DNA from: Tillus elongatus | Lineage: Eukaryota; Arthropoda; Insecta; Coleoptera; Cleridae | DNA: 64,000 nt | Assembly: GCA_964006375.1 (NCBI GenBank) | Contig: OZ023269.1 | Coordinates: 6,890,426 to 6,954,425, forward strand | Direction: 5' to 3' | Shown: one piece after another, positions 1-10,642 of the stretch | Layout: every line of letters starts with the position of its first letter | Position numbering within the stretch: position 1 is the stretch's first letter | The notes under the pieces: generated by a model | The model's input: only the letters and a program-made list of their open reading frames with translations | Told to the model about the DNA's origin: nothing | Databases searched by the model: none | Made by a program: the position numbers and the translations under genes

Positions 1-420
1 AACAAGAGGTGGGAACTTTTTTGTCTTTTAACTAACAGGCCTAAATTTTGGTACCTGGCTCACTATTTATAATACAAATCCGTGTAATTTGGTTGCCCTT
101 ACTTTGATATTTCCGGAGATATAATTTTTTTCCGAAAGAAAACACAACATTTTCTGGGAAAACCTGGGTCGGTTTTCCTGGCTAAGGAAGCCACTTGCAA
201 AAGGAAGGTACTCACCAAATTTGATCAAAATCGACCCATTATATTTTAATTATCGGTGTGATACACACACACACAAATGAAAATTGGCCTCAGATATGGG
301 TTCTAGGGGTCCTAGTTTGTGCACATTTGAAGAAATTTTTTCGAGATTCAAAAGTCGGGATCTCGTCATTAGTGATTTTTTTTTCAAAGAAAATTCACTA
401 AAAATCGCTAAGTACCAATT
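1..420 (+). repeat. Family Z repeat copy, (CA)n at its centre
   Basis: Left (X) arm, then a short (AC)n run at 263-274, then the right (Y) arm from about 286 with the marker words GGGTTCTAGGGGTCCTAG and AAAAGTCGGGATCTC, ending near a TTCACTAAAAA terminus. The same two arms recur throughout the window, usually with (TA)n between them. Here the central slot holds CA instead. The window edge cuts the left end. No coding potential. Confidence 0.7.
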
Positions 421-570
421 CACGTAATCTGATCGGTTATTAGATATAAGCTAGTGGACTTTTGTGGTCGAAATTTGATATATTAAAGCTCAGCTCAAAA
501 CTGGCACGGGCCGAGAGAATCCAACTAACTAATTAAAACAAAGCATTCTTTAATCTATTTGAACTGATCA

Positions 571-573
<3 letters not shown>
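421..573. repeat. Partial copy of the dispersed GGTCCAAATAGATTAAAC module
   Basis: Bases 470-545 match, with changes, the module arranged as an inverted triplet at 7048-7345: CTGGCACGGGCCGAGAGAATCC followed by AATTAAAACAAAGCA. It lies directly left of a (TA)n array. A further decayed copy is at 56725-56795. Confidence 0.5.

Positions 574-649
<76 letters not shown>
574..649. repeat. (TA)n microsatellite
   Basis: About 38 uninterrupted TA units. To the right it runs into the Y arm of a family Z repeat (650-722). Confidence 0.98.
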
Positions 650-652
<3 letters not shown>

Positions 653-722
653 ATATAAATTTTCAAACTGACTTCGGATGTGGGTTCTAGGGGTCCTAGT
701 TCGTGCTCATTTGAAGAAATTT
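650..722 (+). repeat. Family Z, Y arm, interrupted by a LINE
   Basis: Carries the GGGTTCTAGGGGTCCTAG and CATTTGAAGAAATTTTT words of the Y arm, then switches abruptly into LINE-A coding sequence at about 723. Confidence 0.7.
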
Positions 723-1362
723 TTGGCATTTCTGTGGATCTAAATCTCAATTGGCACCAACATGTCACATCAATTGCAGAAGCGGCTGCTAAGAAATTAG
801 GTTTCCTCTTTCGGGCTCGCAAATACTTTCCACCTGCTAATCTCTATACCTTATATACGTCAAAAATAAAGCCAAACCTAGAATACTGCTCCCACATATG
901 GGGTGCCGCTGCCGCTTCTACACTCGCTATGCTAGACTCCATTTAGAAGAGAGCTATACGTCTCATCGGTGGTCCTACCCTCACCCAAAGGCTGCCATCT
1001 CTTGCCCACCGACGTGCTGTTGGTGACCTTTCTCTCCTTTATAGATATCTGCACGGGCACTGCTCAGAGGAGCTTTCTTCCATAGTTCCTCCACCTGCTG
1101 CCCCCAGCAGATCTACCAGGGGAACAGAGCGAATGCACCCTTTTACTGTTCAGGTCACCAGACATAGAACATCTTGTTATGCCCGCTATTTTGGCCCGAG
1201 GACTTCCAAGTTGTGGAACTCCTTGCCGGCACATGTTTTTCCTTCTCCTCCGAACCTCCACACCTTCAAGTCCAGTATTAACAAGTTACCTCTTTCCTCC
1301 TGGTCGACACCCACGGTACGATAGTATTTAGGCTGTAAGCCCTCGTGGTGTGTTGTTGAAAT
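723..1362 (+). pseudogene. LINE-A copy 1: 3' end of non-LTR retrotransposon ORF2
   Basis: Encodes the end of the reverse-transcriptase ORF of a Jockey/CR1-like LINE found six times in this window. Recognisable stretches are [36 protein letters not shown] and [14 protein letters not shown]. The frame is broken by a TAG near 943 and by a frameshift. The 3' UTR (GTATTTAGGCTGTAAGCC, CCTCGTGGTGTGTTGTTG) ends in an A-rich tail at about 1362. It is 5' truncated and dead. The clade is inferred from the RT sequence style only. Confidence 0.85.
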
Positions 1363-2689
1363 TAAAAAAAAAGATACTCGGTGGGTAGTCATTGCATTCT
1401 GAGGACATTCAACAACGCACCGTGTTCTCAGGTGGTCACCCATCTATGATATATAGATATTTAAACTCACATTAGATGTCGGTTCTACGGGCTTTATTTT
1501 GCGCTCATTTGAAGGATTTTTTTAAACGTTTTAGATCAAAGATGCTGAAGAGAACAACTTTTTCTAAGAAAATTCGCTAAAATAATATAAATTGTGTAAT
1601 AATTGCCACTAAATATTTGTTTATTTCAAGTGCATTACTGAACAGTATGAATAGAATTATTTGACTCACAAATCCTTTTATATGTTGCCACGAAAGTATT
1701 ATAAGCAGAATAGGATTTTGGTTTAAGACAGAAGCGTTTAATATTTTGAATGATTGACTTTGTTATCTAAGTCATTAATAATATCGGCGAATAAATTTCC
1801 AGCCATTAAGTTTCTTGCGAAAGGCATGTTTTCTGAAGATTGGTCACTTAGTGAATAATCGCCTTATATAAAAACCCGAGTTTGTTGAACTGATTTTTAA
1901 TTTGAAGGTATGTTTGCGACTTGAATTCTTGGGTCAAGAATATATGATGGATAAAAGTATAAAAAATACTTTAATATACCTAGAGCGTAACACACAATGT
2001 TCTCAATGTTAGTTATTAATCATTTTCAGGATCGAAAGGAAAAGCTGTTTATTTTTATTTCTTAGAGATCCCAGATAGGTTGACCGCACTACAAGTTTAA
2101 TGTTTTAATCAAAATACCAATCACATAAGAACACATAATTATTATTATAAAGTTCGTGTAGCTTTTGACGGATTAAAAATGAACAAAGCTTCAAAGAATG
2201 CGATCCAACAAAATGAGAAGCTATTTGCAAACTGACAGATGTAATTAAATACAAAGTTGTATCATCAAAACTTTATTTTCTAATGGAAAATTTTGAGTCG
2301 ATCTAATAATAATGCTTATCGCGAATGTTCCAGAAAGACATCATATACGCAAAAATTCTGGACGCGGCAAATGCATTATTGTAGTGAATCTTCGGAAAAA
2401 AATTTAACCCTTCAAAGCACAAATTATTTTTTCTTTATGAAGACCATTTTCTGTGTGTTTTTTTTTTGTCATTAGTTTACGTAGATATATTATGAATTGG
2501 AATAATGCAGTGAGTTTTTTCAGCCATTTGGAAATTATTAGACGTTACCATATGGTAATGCTGGGATTTTGTACTACTGCTGGATTTACAATGAATACGG
2601 ACAAAGTTCTAAACAAATTTACTCAATTGATTTTATTATGCAAATTGTAGTTACAAGGCAAATATGACCCACATCGCATTTTTTTAAAT
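1363..2689. other. Non-coding AT-rich sequence with a diverged family Z arm
   Basis: A worn Y arm lies at about 1455-1580 (GGTTCTACGGGC, GCGCTCATTTGAAGGA). Bases 2345-2400 carry a degraded GGACGCGGCAAATGCATTAT terminus of the MITE/Z type. The rest shows no recognisable gene; the short ORFs here look like chance. Confidence 0.5.
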
Positions 2690-4860
2690 ATTTCAACAAC
2701 ACACCACCGTGGGTACGATAGTATTTGTCGACAAGGAGGAAAGAGGAAACTTGTTAATTATGGACTTGAAGGTTTGGAGGCTCGGGGGAGAAGGAAAAAC
2801 ATGTGCCGGCAAGGAATTCCACAACTTGGAAGTCCTTGAGACAAAAGAGCGGGCATAACAAGATGTTCTATGTCCGGTGACCTGGACAGTAAAAGGGTGC
2901 ATTCGCTCTGTTCCCCTGGTAGATCTGTTGGGGACAGCAGGTGGAGGAACTATGGAAGAAAGCTCCTCTGAGCAGTGCCCGTGCAGATATCTATAAAAGA
3001 GAGAGAGGTCACCAACGGCACGTCGGTGGGCAAGGGATGGCAGCCTTTGGGTTGGGGTAGGGTCACCGATGAGACGTATAGCTCTTTTCTGAATGGAGTC
3101 CAGGATAGCGAGTGTAGAAGCGGCAGCGGCACCCCAGATGTGGGAGCCGTATTCGAGGTTTGGCGTTATTTGTGAAGTTGCTGCCAATTGAGATTTCGAT
3201 CCACAAAAATGCCAACAAGTGAAAAAGACGCATTACTGTGAATAACTTGGTTGTTCATTGTGATGGGTCTAGGGCTGGTGTATCTCTTATGAGATAAAAA
3301 GCAAGACTGATATTTGGTGTGGTTGAATTGTACAAGATTTCTACTTCCCCAGTCTAATATTTTTTGGAGATCCACGGAGACAGAACCCTCCATGAGTCTG
3401 CGATCCTCATCTAATTGGGCTTAAGAGACAGGCTTAGAATATTGTATATTTGAGTGGAGGGTGCTGTCGTCCGCGTAACTGTGAACTGGGTTGGATGTGT
3501 TAGAGAAGAGGTCATTGATGTGGAGAAGAAACAAAGTAGGGACTAAAGCTGATCCTCGAGGAACCCCTGCATTAATTGGATACAGTTTAGAGGAATGGCC
3601 ATCCACGACAACAGAAATGCTCCAGTTGGAAAGGAAATTTGCTGTCCAGTTACAAAGTTTTGGTGGTAGGCCATAGGCCGGAAGTTTATTAAGCAGCGGT
3701 GCGTGCTAGACCTGGTCGAATCTGGGATTCACCGTATCGTTCCAAAGACTTGTTCCAAGAATGGATGACAAAGGAAAGGAGGCCGGCAGTTGATCTGCGC
3801 TGACGAATTTTTAGTAATTCGGTGTTTATATACCTTTCCATCACTTTAGAGACGACTCAAACGAGAGAAATAGGCCTGTAGTTGCTAGGAGGCGCTTTGG
3901 ATCCTTTCTTGAGGACGGGTTGTACTCGAGCAGTTTTCCAGTTACTAGGGAATATGCCTCTATTGATGTCTGACACAGACGAGTCAGGACAAGAGCTAGT
4001 TCTGGTGCGCATTTTTTGAGAACAATTGCTGGGTTCTCGTCAAGGCCAGAGGCTTTCCTGGTATTAAGAGAAGAGAGCATATTTCGTACCTTTTTAGTTT
4101 TGAAAATGATATCCTTCACTTTATGCGTGACATTGGGGACTGTTGGTAGATGACCATTTGGAGGTGGGTTGAGAGTGGAATTGCCGGCGAACAACGGAGC
4201 AAGAAGTTCAGCCTTGCCCAGTGCGGTAGAAACAAGAGGTGGGAACGTGCTCCTGCAGAAATTATTCCCAATAGATTTAGCAAGAGTCCAGAAGGGTTTG
4301 CTGCCGTTGGAGCTTGAGAGGACTTTATTTTTGATGTGGTTATTAAACGAGTTTTTTGCCTCAGAAAGAATGCGGACATAGCGGTTTCTTGCGTCGTTGA
4401 ATGCTTGACGGTTTTCTTGACTGGGATTGTGTAGAAGCGTTTTATGAGCTTTGACCTTTTCAAGTCTGGCCTTGTCACAAGATTTAGAGAACCAGGGCTT
4501 TTGAGTGGCTGAAGAGTTTTGCTGTGTACGTGGAATAAATAATTTCATGCCAGCTTGGATAGTTTCAGTGACGTTTTATGAGATATCAGAGTGGTCAGGA
4601 TGAGAGAAGCAGACAGACGCCCATGGAAATGAAGAAAAGTAATCCCGCATTTCCAGTTCGCGGAGTTGTAGTGCCAAACGATACGTGGTTGTGATGACTG
4701 TGTGATCTTGGGTTGAATTGCGCAGGAAGCAGTGACCATGCCGTGGTCTGAGCGACCAAGGGGGGCGGTGACTGATATCTTATAGCATTCAGGTTTTGTA
4801 GTAAGAAGGAGATCAAAGGGATTTGAGCTGTGTGTTGGGATGCGAGACATGTGTGACATG
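2690..4860 (-). pseudogene. LINE-A copy 2: EN (end), RT and 3' UTR
   Basis: On the - strand the order is: end of the AP-type endonuclease ([27 protein letters not shown]) near 4720-4870, a linker ([16 protein letters not shown]), RT with INAGVP-GSAL and the catalytic [10 protein letters not shown] near 3470-3590, then the RT C-terminal part ([17 protein letters not shown]) down to the 3' UTR with a T-rich (+) boundary near 2690. Several frameshifts and stops. In the RT motif VPQGSAL the Q is R here. 5' truncated and not functional. Confidence 0.88.
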
Positions 4861-5282
4861 AAAATATGAGTATTTTTTCGCTTATATTTTTCTTTACTTC
4901 CAAGGGTTTGAATTTCTGTCAAAAGTTAATTATTAACTTTCCACATTTTCATTTTTCTTTCAATTTTAATCACAGATTATATTATTTGAGTTTTATATAT
5001 TTTATCAGAAAATTTTCATGTAAAAAAATATTAAGTTAGTTTCCGCACAATTTTGTTTAGTATTATCGTAAAAATAATTTATTATCATTTTTTTTGTGTG
5101 AAATGTTAGTAATTAATAAATAATGTTTAACAAGTTTTTGTAAAAAATGTTTGGAAACTAACGGAAAAAAATTAATTTCGAATTTTCGTGAAAAAAATTG
5201 GCTTAGCAAATTTTTGTGTAAAAACTTTATAAGTTTTCGTAATAAGTACAATTTGGAGAACCCACTAATATAGTTTTCAGAA

Positions 5283-5322
5283 TTGACGATCGTTTCCCTG
5301 ACAAAGTTAGCGTCATCACAGA
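5283..5322 (-). ncRNA. Hammerhead-like motif, H2 copy 1 (decayed)
   Basis: Read on the - strand: GTGATGA in place of CTGATGA, a CGCTAAC...GTCAGG hairpin, then GAAACGATCGTC. The palindrome ACGATCGT before the C would form the tiny stem III. The first C of the core is lost, so self-cleavage is unlikely. Confidence 0.4.
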
Positions 5323-5335
5323 GAGTTTATTCATC

Positions 5336-5378
5336 CCTCTGATGACGCTAACTTTATTAGAGAAACGATCTTCAGGTG
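5336..5378 (+). ncRNA. Hammerhead-like motif, H2 copy 2
   Basis: Core box CTGATGA at 5339-5345, hairpin GCTAAC..TTAGA, box GAA at 5362-5364, ACGATCTTC up to 5373, and CCT/AGG (5336-5338 with 5374-5376) as the base of stem I. Compared with a canonical hammerhead there is one extra base between CTGATGA and stem II, and ACGATCGT has become ACGATCTT. Motif-like, activity doubtful. Confidence 0.45.
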
Positions 5379-6164
5379 TGAAAACCGTATTGTGATGAAT
5401 TTGGTTCCCCAAATTGTACTTATCAGTGCTCATTACATGTTCTAATCTGCACTCAGTAAAGTTTTCCTAAAAAAAATGTTTTTATTATTTTTGTGTAACA
5501 TTATTTAGGCCAATTTTAAACAAAGATGCGAATTTTGGTGAAAGAATTTGTTAATTTTAATGTAAAATTTCTTTATTAAACTTGTGTCGAATAGCTTCTT
5601 GTGATTTATTATATCTTGGCAAGTGTAGTTTTTGTGTAAGCTGCTTGAATAGGTGCCCGAGCCAGGGATATCAGACCAGTTTTTTTGTGAAAAGTTTAGG
5701 TTTATTTTCGAAAAATGATTGTGCTAGTTCAAAAAATAAAGTTATTTTGGTGAAATATGGTCATGCTTTTCTACTATAAAGGTTAAAATACCAATCAAAT
5801 TTAATGTCTTTCATTCAAAGAGAAATATATTTGTAGTTAAAAACATTTTAAAGAAAATTCGCTACCATCACACACTTGCTGCGTCCACACTTTGTGTTAG
5901 GCTCTCGTTCTACGATGTTCGAGTATTATATTGTATTAAATCATTTTTACTTTCGATATTATAATTACCTTCCTTAATGCATTAAAACAGTTAATTATCA
6001 TATTTTCATAATAAATATAAATTTTAGGCTCCAGTAAAATCCGGTTTTTATAGCATCATTTACCGTTATATTGTTTTTGAATGGAATAGTAAAAATATGT
6101 GATCGTTAGTGATATTACATAAGATTTACAGATATACATACAAATTCTCATAGGCTATTCATCT

Positions 6165-6250
6165 CTTTTAGTGAATTTCATGAGGAAATCGCGACCTTTG
6201 AATTTTCAACAAATTTCTCAAATAAACTTGGCCCCCTTGGATCAGTTTCA

Positions 6251-6323
<73 letters not shown>
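6165..6323 (-). repeat. Family Z, Y arm followed by (TA)n
   Basis: 6165-6253 is a reverse-oriented Y arm (TGAGGAAATCGCGACCTTTG, TTGGCCCCCTTGGATC). 6254-6323 is an uninterrupted (TA)n run of about 35 units. Confidence 0.75.
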
Positions 6324-6326
<3 letters not shown>

Positions 6327-6351
6327 TGTCCTCATTATACTTCAAATAAAA

Positions 6352-6625
6352 AAGTCTGGACGCAGCAAGTACGTTATGGAAGTGAATTTTCATAAAAATT
6401 GTTGGTCAGCGGTATAACCTATATAGTAGAAACAATGTACCATATTTTATCAAAATAACTTGTTTGAAAATGTACAAACATTTTCCGAAAATAAACTGAC
6501 AATGTTTCCAAGAAAACTCGTTTCCTAGCCGACGAACCTTAGGTTAATAGCAAATTGAGTTATTAAATTTTGAAGCCTTTAATGAAAATTCGCTACCAAA
6601 ACGCACTTACTGAGTCTCAATTTTT
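6352..6625. mobile_element. MITE M1, about 275 bp, with ~38 bp inverted termini
   Basis: The left end has CTGGACGCAGCAAGTACGTTATGG...AGTGAATTTTCAT written out over 6356-6392; the right end is its complement (ATGAAAATTCGCTACC, AACGCACTTACTGAGTC). The interior (ACCTATATAGTAGAAACAAT, AATAGCAAATTGAGTTAT) matches the copy at 56376-56680. No coding capacity. Target duplication not resolved. Confidence 0.7.
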
Positions 6626-7047
6626 TTACAAACGTGCATCATATTTCGACGAAAAATGCAAAAATGCAATAAGGAATGTTCAAAAAAATTGTAGGTATAA
6701 CCAACGATTGATGGGCTACCCTGGAATTGTCAAAATAGTTTTATAATATGCAGCTCAAGACACCCTATAAGTAACGCATACAATTTTTTCTCGTATCTTG
6801 CATAATAACAATTATATTGAGCTTTTCCGTAGAAATGCGTGACCCTGTATCTATGTAAACAGAAAGTAAACCGGATATGGATTCTAGGGAGCCTAGTTTA
6901 TCCTCATTTAAAGAAATATTTTTAGAAATCAAAAGCCTCGGTCTTCTCATTAACGAATTTTTTCTGCGAAAATTATCTAAAAATTATAGACCGTTAAACC
7001 ATAAACTTAACTAAAACTACTGCCAAAGCATCAGAGAAAGTGTCTAT
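6626..7047. other. Non-coding; family Z Y-arm remnant
   Basis: 6855-6975 is a Y arm without a TA array (GGATTCTAGGGAGCCTAG, CGGTCTTCTCATTAACGAA). The rest shows nothing recognisable. Confidence 0.5.
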
Positions 7048-7345
7048 TGCCCGGTCCAAATAGATTAAACATTGCTTTGTTTTAATTAGATAGTCGGATT
7101 CCCACGTCCATGTCAGTTCTGAGATGACTTTTGATTAAAAGTCAGTTCAGAACTGGCATGGACCGGGGAATTCGACTGTCTAATTAAAACAAAGCAATGT
7201 TTAATCAATTTGGAATGGGCAGATTTTCCTGGATAATTTTCTAGGAAAAATCTGCCCGGTCCAAATAGATTAAACATTGCTTTGTTTTAATTAGATAGTC
7301 GGATTCCCACGTCCATGCCAGTTCTGAGCTGACTTTTAATGTATC
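7048..7345. repeat. Module of ~90 bp in + / - / + arrangement
   Basis: CCCGGTCCAAATAGATTAAA starts the first copy at about 7052. Its reverse complement fills 7131-7222, and a further direct copy lies at about 7252-7345. Copies 1 and 2 form a near-perfect hairpin; copies 2 and 3 are separated by a small AGATTTTCCTGG / CTAGGAAAAATCT palindrome. The module also occurs near 470-545 and 56725-56795. Confidence 0.75.
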
Positions 7346-7439
7346 TAATTTCGACCACTTTAATTATAATGCATATTTGTAGGAAAAGAAATTGCATAAG
7401 TTCGTTAGCCAGGAAAATCTGCCCAGTCCAAATAATTTC

Positions 7440-7921
7440 TTATAATTTCTGTGCTTCGGTTAGGTCTCTGATTGACTGTCGTTGGTGAGAAGAACGGTTG
7501 GAAAGTGGAGGTTTAGCAGAACGTAATATCCTGGCCGTGTCCTGTCTCGTAATTTCAGCTTGCTTAGGCAGTAGGTGTGTTATAACATATTCTGATTGAG
7601 AAATTATCTTTTCTATTGGGATAAATTTAGCGGTTGGTGCAAAATTAAAACCTTTGGATAGAACTTTGATGGCGAGTTCACTTATGTTGGAATTTGAAAG
7701 GTTGTGAACCACTGTAGTAGGATTGGCATTATGTGAGTGTTGTTTGAGATTTTTGTGGTCTAGAAGATGCTGTAATTTTCTTTTCTGTACGTCCGTCTTT
7801 TGTTGTGTAACATGTTCTGCTTTACTTTGTGCGACTCTGTCTAGGGTATCCCAAAGTGTAGGGTGTATTTTGAATGTGTGTATTTTTATGTTCGTGTCGT
7901 AAAGCAATGTGTTGGTAGTGT
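7440..7921 (-). pseudogene. Penelope-like element, N-terminal part of RT ORF
   Basis: A 155-codon open stretch on the - strand ends ...VVHNLSNSNISELAIKV, LSKGFNFAPTAKFIPIEKII, RQDTARILRSAKPPLSN. The words 'VLSKGxNFAPTxKxIP' and 'ARILRxAKPP' are the conserved N-terminal region of Penelope-like (PLE) reverse transcriptases. The ORF stops just before the RT catalytic core would begin, so the element is truncated. Upstream on the same strand (8370-7930) lies its leader with a hammerhead-like motif, which is where PLE terminal repeats carry ribozymes. Family call confident; activity ruled out by truncation. Confidence 0.78.
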
Positions 7922-8370
7922 TAAGGTGTCGTCTTGTCTCGTGAATTGGATTTCTAAGAAGAGCGCAAAGCCTGTTCGTTTTAAAATGTTGGAGATGGTA
8001 TGTGATTTGGTGTGGTGTCTAAGTTGAAAATATTTTGCGACCAAGTGGTGCTCACTGCAAGCTTTTAAAAGGTGAGGTCACAAAGGAGACGAGATTTGCG
8101 AATGAGAAGTTTGTTGAAAGTTTTGGTAAAAGATAAAAGTTCCTCCCACTAGAGGCGAATTAAATGTTCGAAAAGATTACCGCGGTTTTTAATTTGAGAC
8201 ATACTTGGTTCTCCGCTTGAACCGCGTCCAGAATTTATTAAAACTCGACGTTTCGGATCATCTTTTGGAGCTATTTTCAATAGACAAAGAAAATATGTAA
8301 GGACATGAACTCTAAGGCCTCAATCTGCCTACTACCTAGAGTGGTGGACAAAGGTGGTTTGGGTTGTTGT
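7922..8370 (-). repeat. PLE terminal repeat and leader
   Basis: Read on the - strand: a hairpin unit (CACTCTAAGG-like) near 8310-8370, the hammerhead-like motif at 8237-8284, TTCTGGACGCGG, GAGAACCAAGTATGTCTCA, then about 300 bp of leader to the PLE ORF. The same blocks flank the 70 bp satellite at 36425-38062. The right edge (GGTTGGGTTG... and its complement at 8345-8397) is a small palindrome abutting a mariner relic. Confidence 0.7.
8237..8284 (-). ncRNA. Decayed hammerhead-like motif of the PLE terminal repeat
   Basis: On the - strand: TTGAAAAT where CTGANGA is expected, a hairpin position (AGCTCC...GATCC, now poorly paired), then GAAACGTC with palindromic ACGT as minimal stem III, then GAGTTTTAATAAATTC. 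C3 and G8 of the core are both changed, so it should not cleave. Confidence 0.45.
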
Positions 8371-8394
8371 ATCTCGATTGCAACCCAACCCACC

Positions 8395-9388
8395 TTTGTT
8401 CACGACAGGCAGTACATATTTTTAATGATCGTCATCCTGAGAAGAACACTGCATATCGGTACGTCCTGAATTTAATGCATAGATTTTGGGAAACTGGATC
8501 GGTTGCAAAGAGAAAGCATCAACGTGAGCAGGGCGTACGTAATTAGGGTAATCATGTAGCTGTTCTGAGTCACATCACAATGGAACCAAATTTGACTCTC
8601 AGGAAACTTGCAAGTACCTACTTCCGGGATTTATGTAGCTATAGTTGCCACCCAATCTTAAAAACGTAATAAGTATCACCCATACAAAATTAATTTGGTA
8701 CAGGACCTTAATGAAGAGGATCCTGATCGCCGCGTGAAGTTCTGTGAAGAAATTAGTGATCCTGCCAGAAGGAATCCAACCTTTTTTTACTCAATCTGTT
8801 TTTCCGATGAATGTGCGTTCCAACTGGATGGCCACGTCAACCACCAAAATCCAAGAACTTTTCGTTAAACTTATACGCAGCATCCGGGGAAATTGAATGT
8901 TTGGGCGGGCATACTGGGAGACCACCTCATAGGACCTTTATTCCTACCGGGAAATCTGTATGGAAACACATATCTGGATCTACTGGAAATGCATATCTAC
9001 CCGTTGATTGTGAAAGTATTGAAATATGACAACGCTTTGGCAGAAGGGCGGATGTGTAATTTGAGCAAGATGGTGCCGCATCACATTATGCCGCAGCTGT
9101 GCGTGATTTTCTTAATCAGAATTTTCCAGTCACTGGATTAGGATGCAGGGGTTCAATTGAGTGGCTTCCCAGATCTCCAGATTCAACACCGTTAGACTGT
9201 TTTCTATGGGGATACACTTGAAGTCGAAAATTTATGCAACACGACCAAACTCACTTGAGGAGCTTCGTCGGTTAATTGTTAAAGAATGTCGTCAGATAAC
9301 GCCGGAAATGCTGCGAAATGTTCGTTCGGAAGTGGATCAAAGATTTTATAATTGTTTGGAAGTGGAGGAAAACAATTTGAACATTTAA
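8395..9388 (+). pseudogene. Tc1/mariner-type transposase relic
   Basis: Broken reading frames match the helix-turn-helix and DDE transposase of the type seen at 46332-47394. N-terminal part IFNDRHPEKNTAYRYVLNLM and RFWETGSVAKRKHQREQGV; middle PNLTLRKLA; catalytic region with FSDEC-like coding (8800-8815); C-terminal NSLEELRRLIVKECRQITPE, MLRNVRSEVDQRFYNCLE. Many stops and frameshifts. No inverted termini were found, so only the coding core survives. Confidence 0.75.
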
Positions 9389-9474
9389 TTACATAACATT
9401 GTTTCATTCATCGATATTTTGTCTTATTCTTTAATCGATTATTTTATTGCCATATTCAAACTAAAATTTAAAAA

Positions 9475-9780
9475 AGTCTGGACGTAGCAAGTGCGTTATG
9501 GTAGTGAATTTTCATAGAAATGATCTGGCACCAAATATTTTTTATAACTTTTTTTCTTGTAACATAGAAATATAAATTTTGGTGTATAGTTTACCTTTTT
9601 TATCGTTAGTCTACGTACCAAATTTGGTTACCATAGTTTTTTTATTTTTTGAGAGATTTTTTTTTTCGAAATAGAACTCAGAATTTTCCCGGAAAACCTG
9701 GTCCGATTTTCCTGGCTAACGAGCTTATCCAAGCCACTTACGAAAGGAAGGCACTGTCGCCTGCCGTGGAAAAAATAATA
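9475..9780 (+). repeat. Family Z, X arm
   Basis: Starts with AAAAAGTCTGGACGTAGCAA, GTGCGTTATGGTAGTGAATT and continues through the arm words CCGATTTTCCTGGCTAACGA and AGCCACTTACGAAAGGAAGG. No Y arm follows. Confidence 0.65.
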
Positions 9781-10439
9781 TTTTTGTTATGCTATATTTG
9801 AATACATTTTGATTCACTTTTTTACCTCCTGCATTCAACAAACAAAATTAGTATATCGTGGATCGAGGATCGCAGAGGTGGCAGCCATTAATACAGAATC
9901 AAAATAAGTATAGTGTTAATGGTTGCAGACGTTATATACATCCATATCCATATACATCAGTCGCGCGGCGGTATGTATTTTTCGGCGCTCTGAGGAAATG
10001 CGATACTTCAATGCGAAATGATCGACTATCTTCGTCGAAAACGACCGAATAAGCAATCTGATTGTGCGCTTTAAAATTCCACACTTGCAGTTTGCAGTGG
10101 ACTTTTCGCAGAGCATGTGTAGTAATTTTCGTGTAGTGCTTCATGTCGGATTGATTTTAATTAGATCATTTCGTTGTTGTTTACATGTTCTCTATCAAAA
10201 ATAGATGTATGGATTTTTTGTTTATGTTATAAACTAAAGTGAATGCTGAGTGTTGACAGAATTGTGATTTGTGTTAGTAATTATCAAAGGAAATGACTTT
10301 TTAACTACTATAACTTTTAACTAACTAGAGGAACACTTGGTAAGTAGTTAATAATTATTAAGTTTAGTTAGTTTAGTAAGTAGGTTTTTTATAATACATT
10401 TTTGGGGAAAAAAGGAAGAGCCCTTCATTTTTACATTTT
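9781..10439. other. No feature recognised
   Basis: AT-rich, non-repetitive within the window, and without a convincing ORF. The short ORFs on both strands near 9900-10140 do not resemble a known protein. Confidence 0.4.
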
Positions 10440-10564
10440 TAATGAATTTTTATCTAAAAAAATTCACTAATAGAGAGGTATCGATGGAGAGACTTTGCAA
10501 AATTTTTTTCAAATGAGCACGAACTAGGACTCCTAGAACCCATATCCGGGGTCATTTTCAATTT

Positions 10565-10642
<78 letters not shown>

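Larger units (their letters stand above)
5240..5435. repeat. Inverted repeat carrying two hammerhead-like motifs (family H2)
   Basis: Two arms of about 95 bp face each other with the centre near 5333. Each runs from a CTGATGACGCTAAC core outwards to CCCAAATTGTACTTAT (right) or its complement (left, 5236-5260). A third, single copy of the family is at 38560-38650, sharing the core and the outward GTACTTAT. It may derive from a Penelope-like terminal repeat, but no ORF is attached here. Confidence 0.7.
4861..6164. other. AT-rich non-coding DNA with a head-to-head hammerhead-like repeat
   Basis: Mostly low-complexity AT-rich sequence in which GTGAAA, TTTTGTGTAA-like words recur. The only clear structures are the inverted repeat at about 5240-5435 (separate entries) and a terminal MITE motif at about 5855-5890 (AAATTCGCTACCATCAC, CTTGCTGCGTCC). 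No gene seen. Confidence 0.5.

Noticed and set aside
580..660. Open frames of repeated Tyr-Ile (YIYIYI) across the TA arrays (also near 6250, 10570, 11180, 38060, 45830, 47780, 56860, 63600)
   Set aside because: They are translations of (TA)n microsatellites and exist on both strands; no coding signal outside the array.
8237..8284. Active hammerhead in the PLE terminal repeat
   Set aside because: Two invariant core positions are changed and stem II pairs poorly here.
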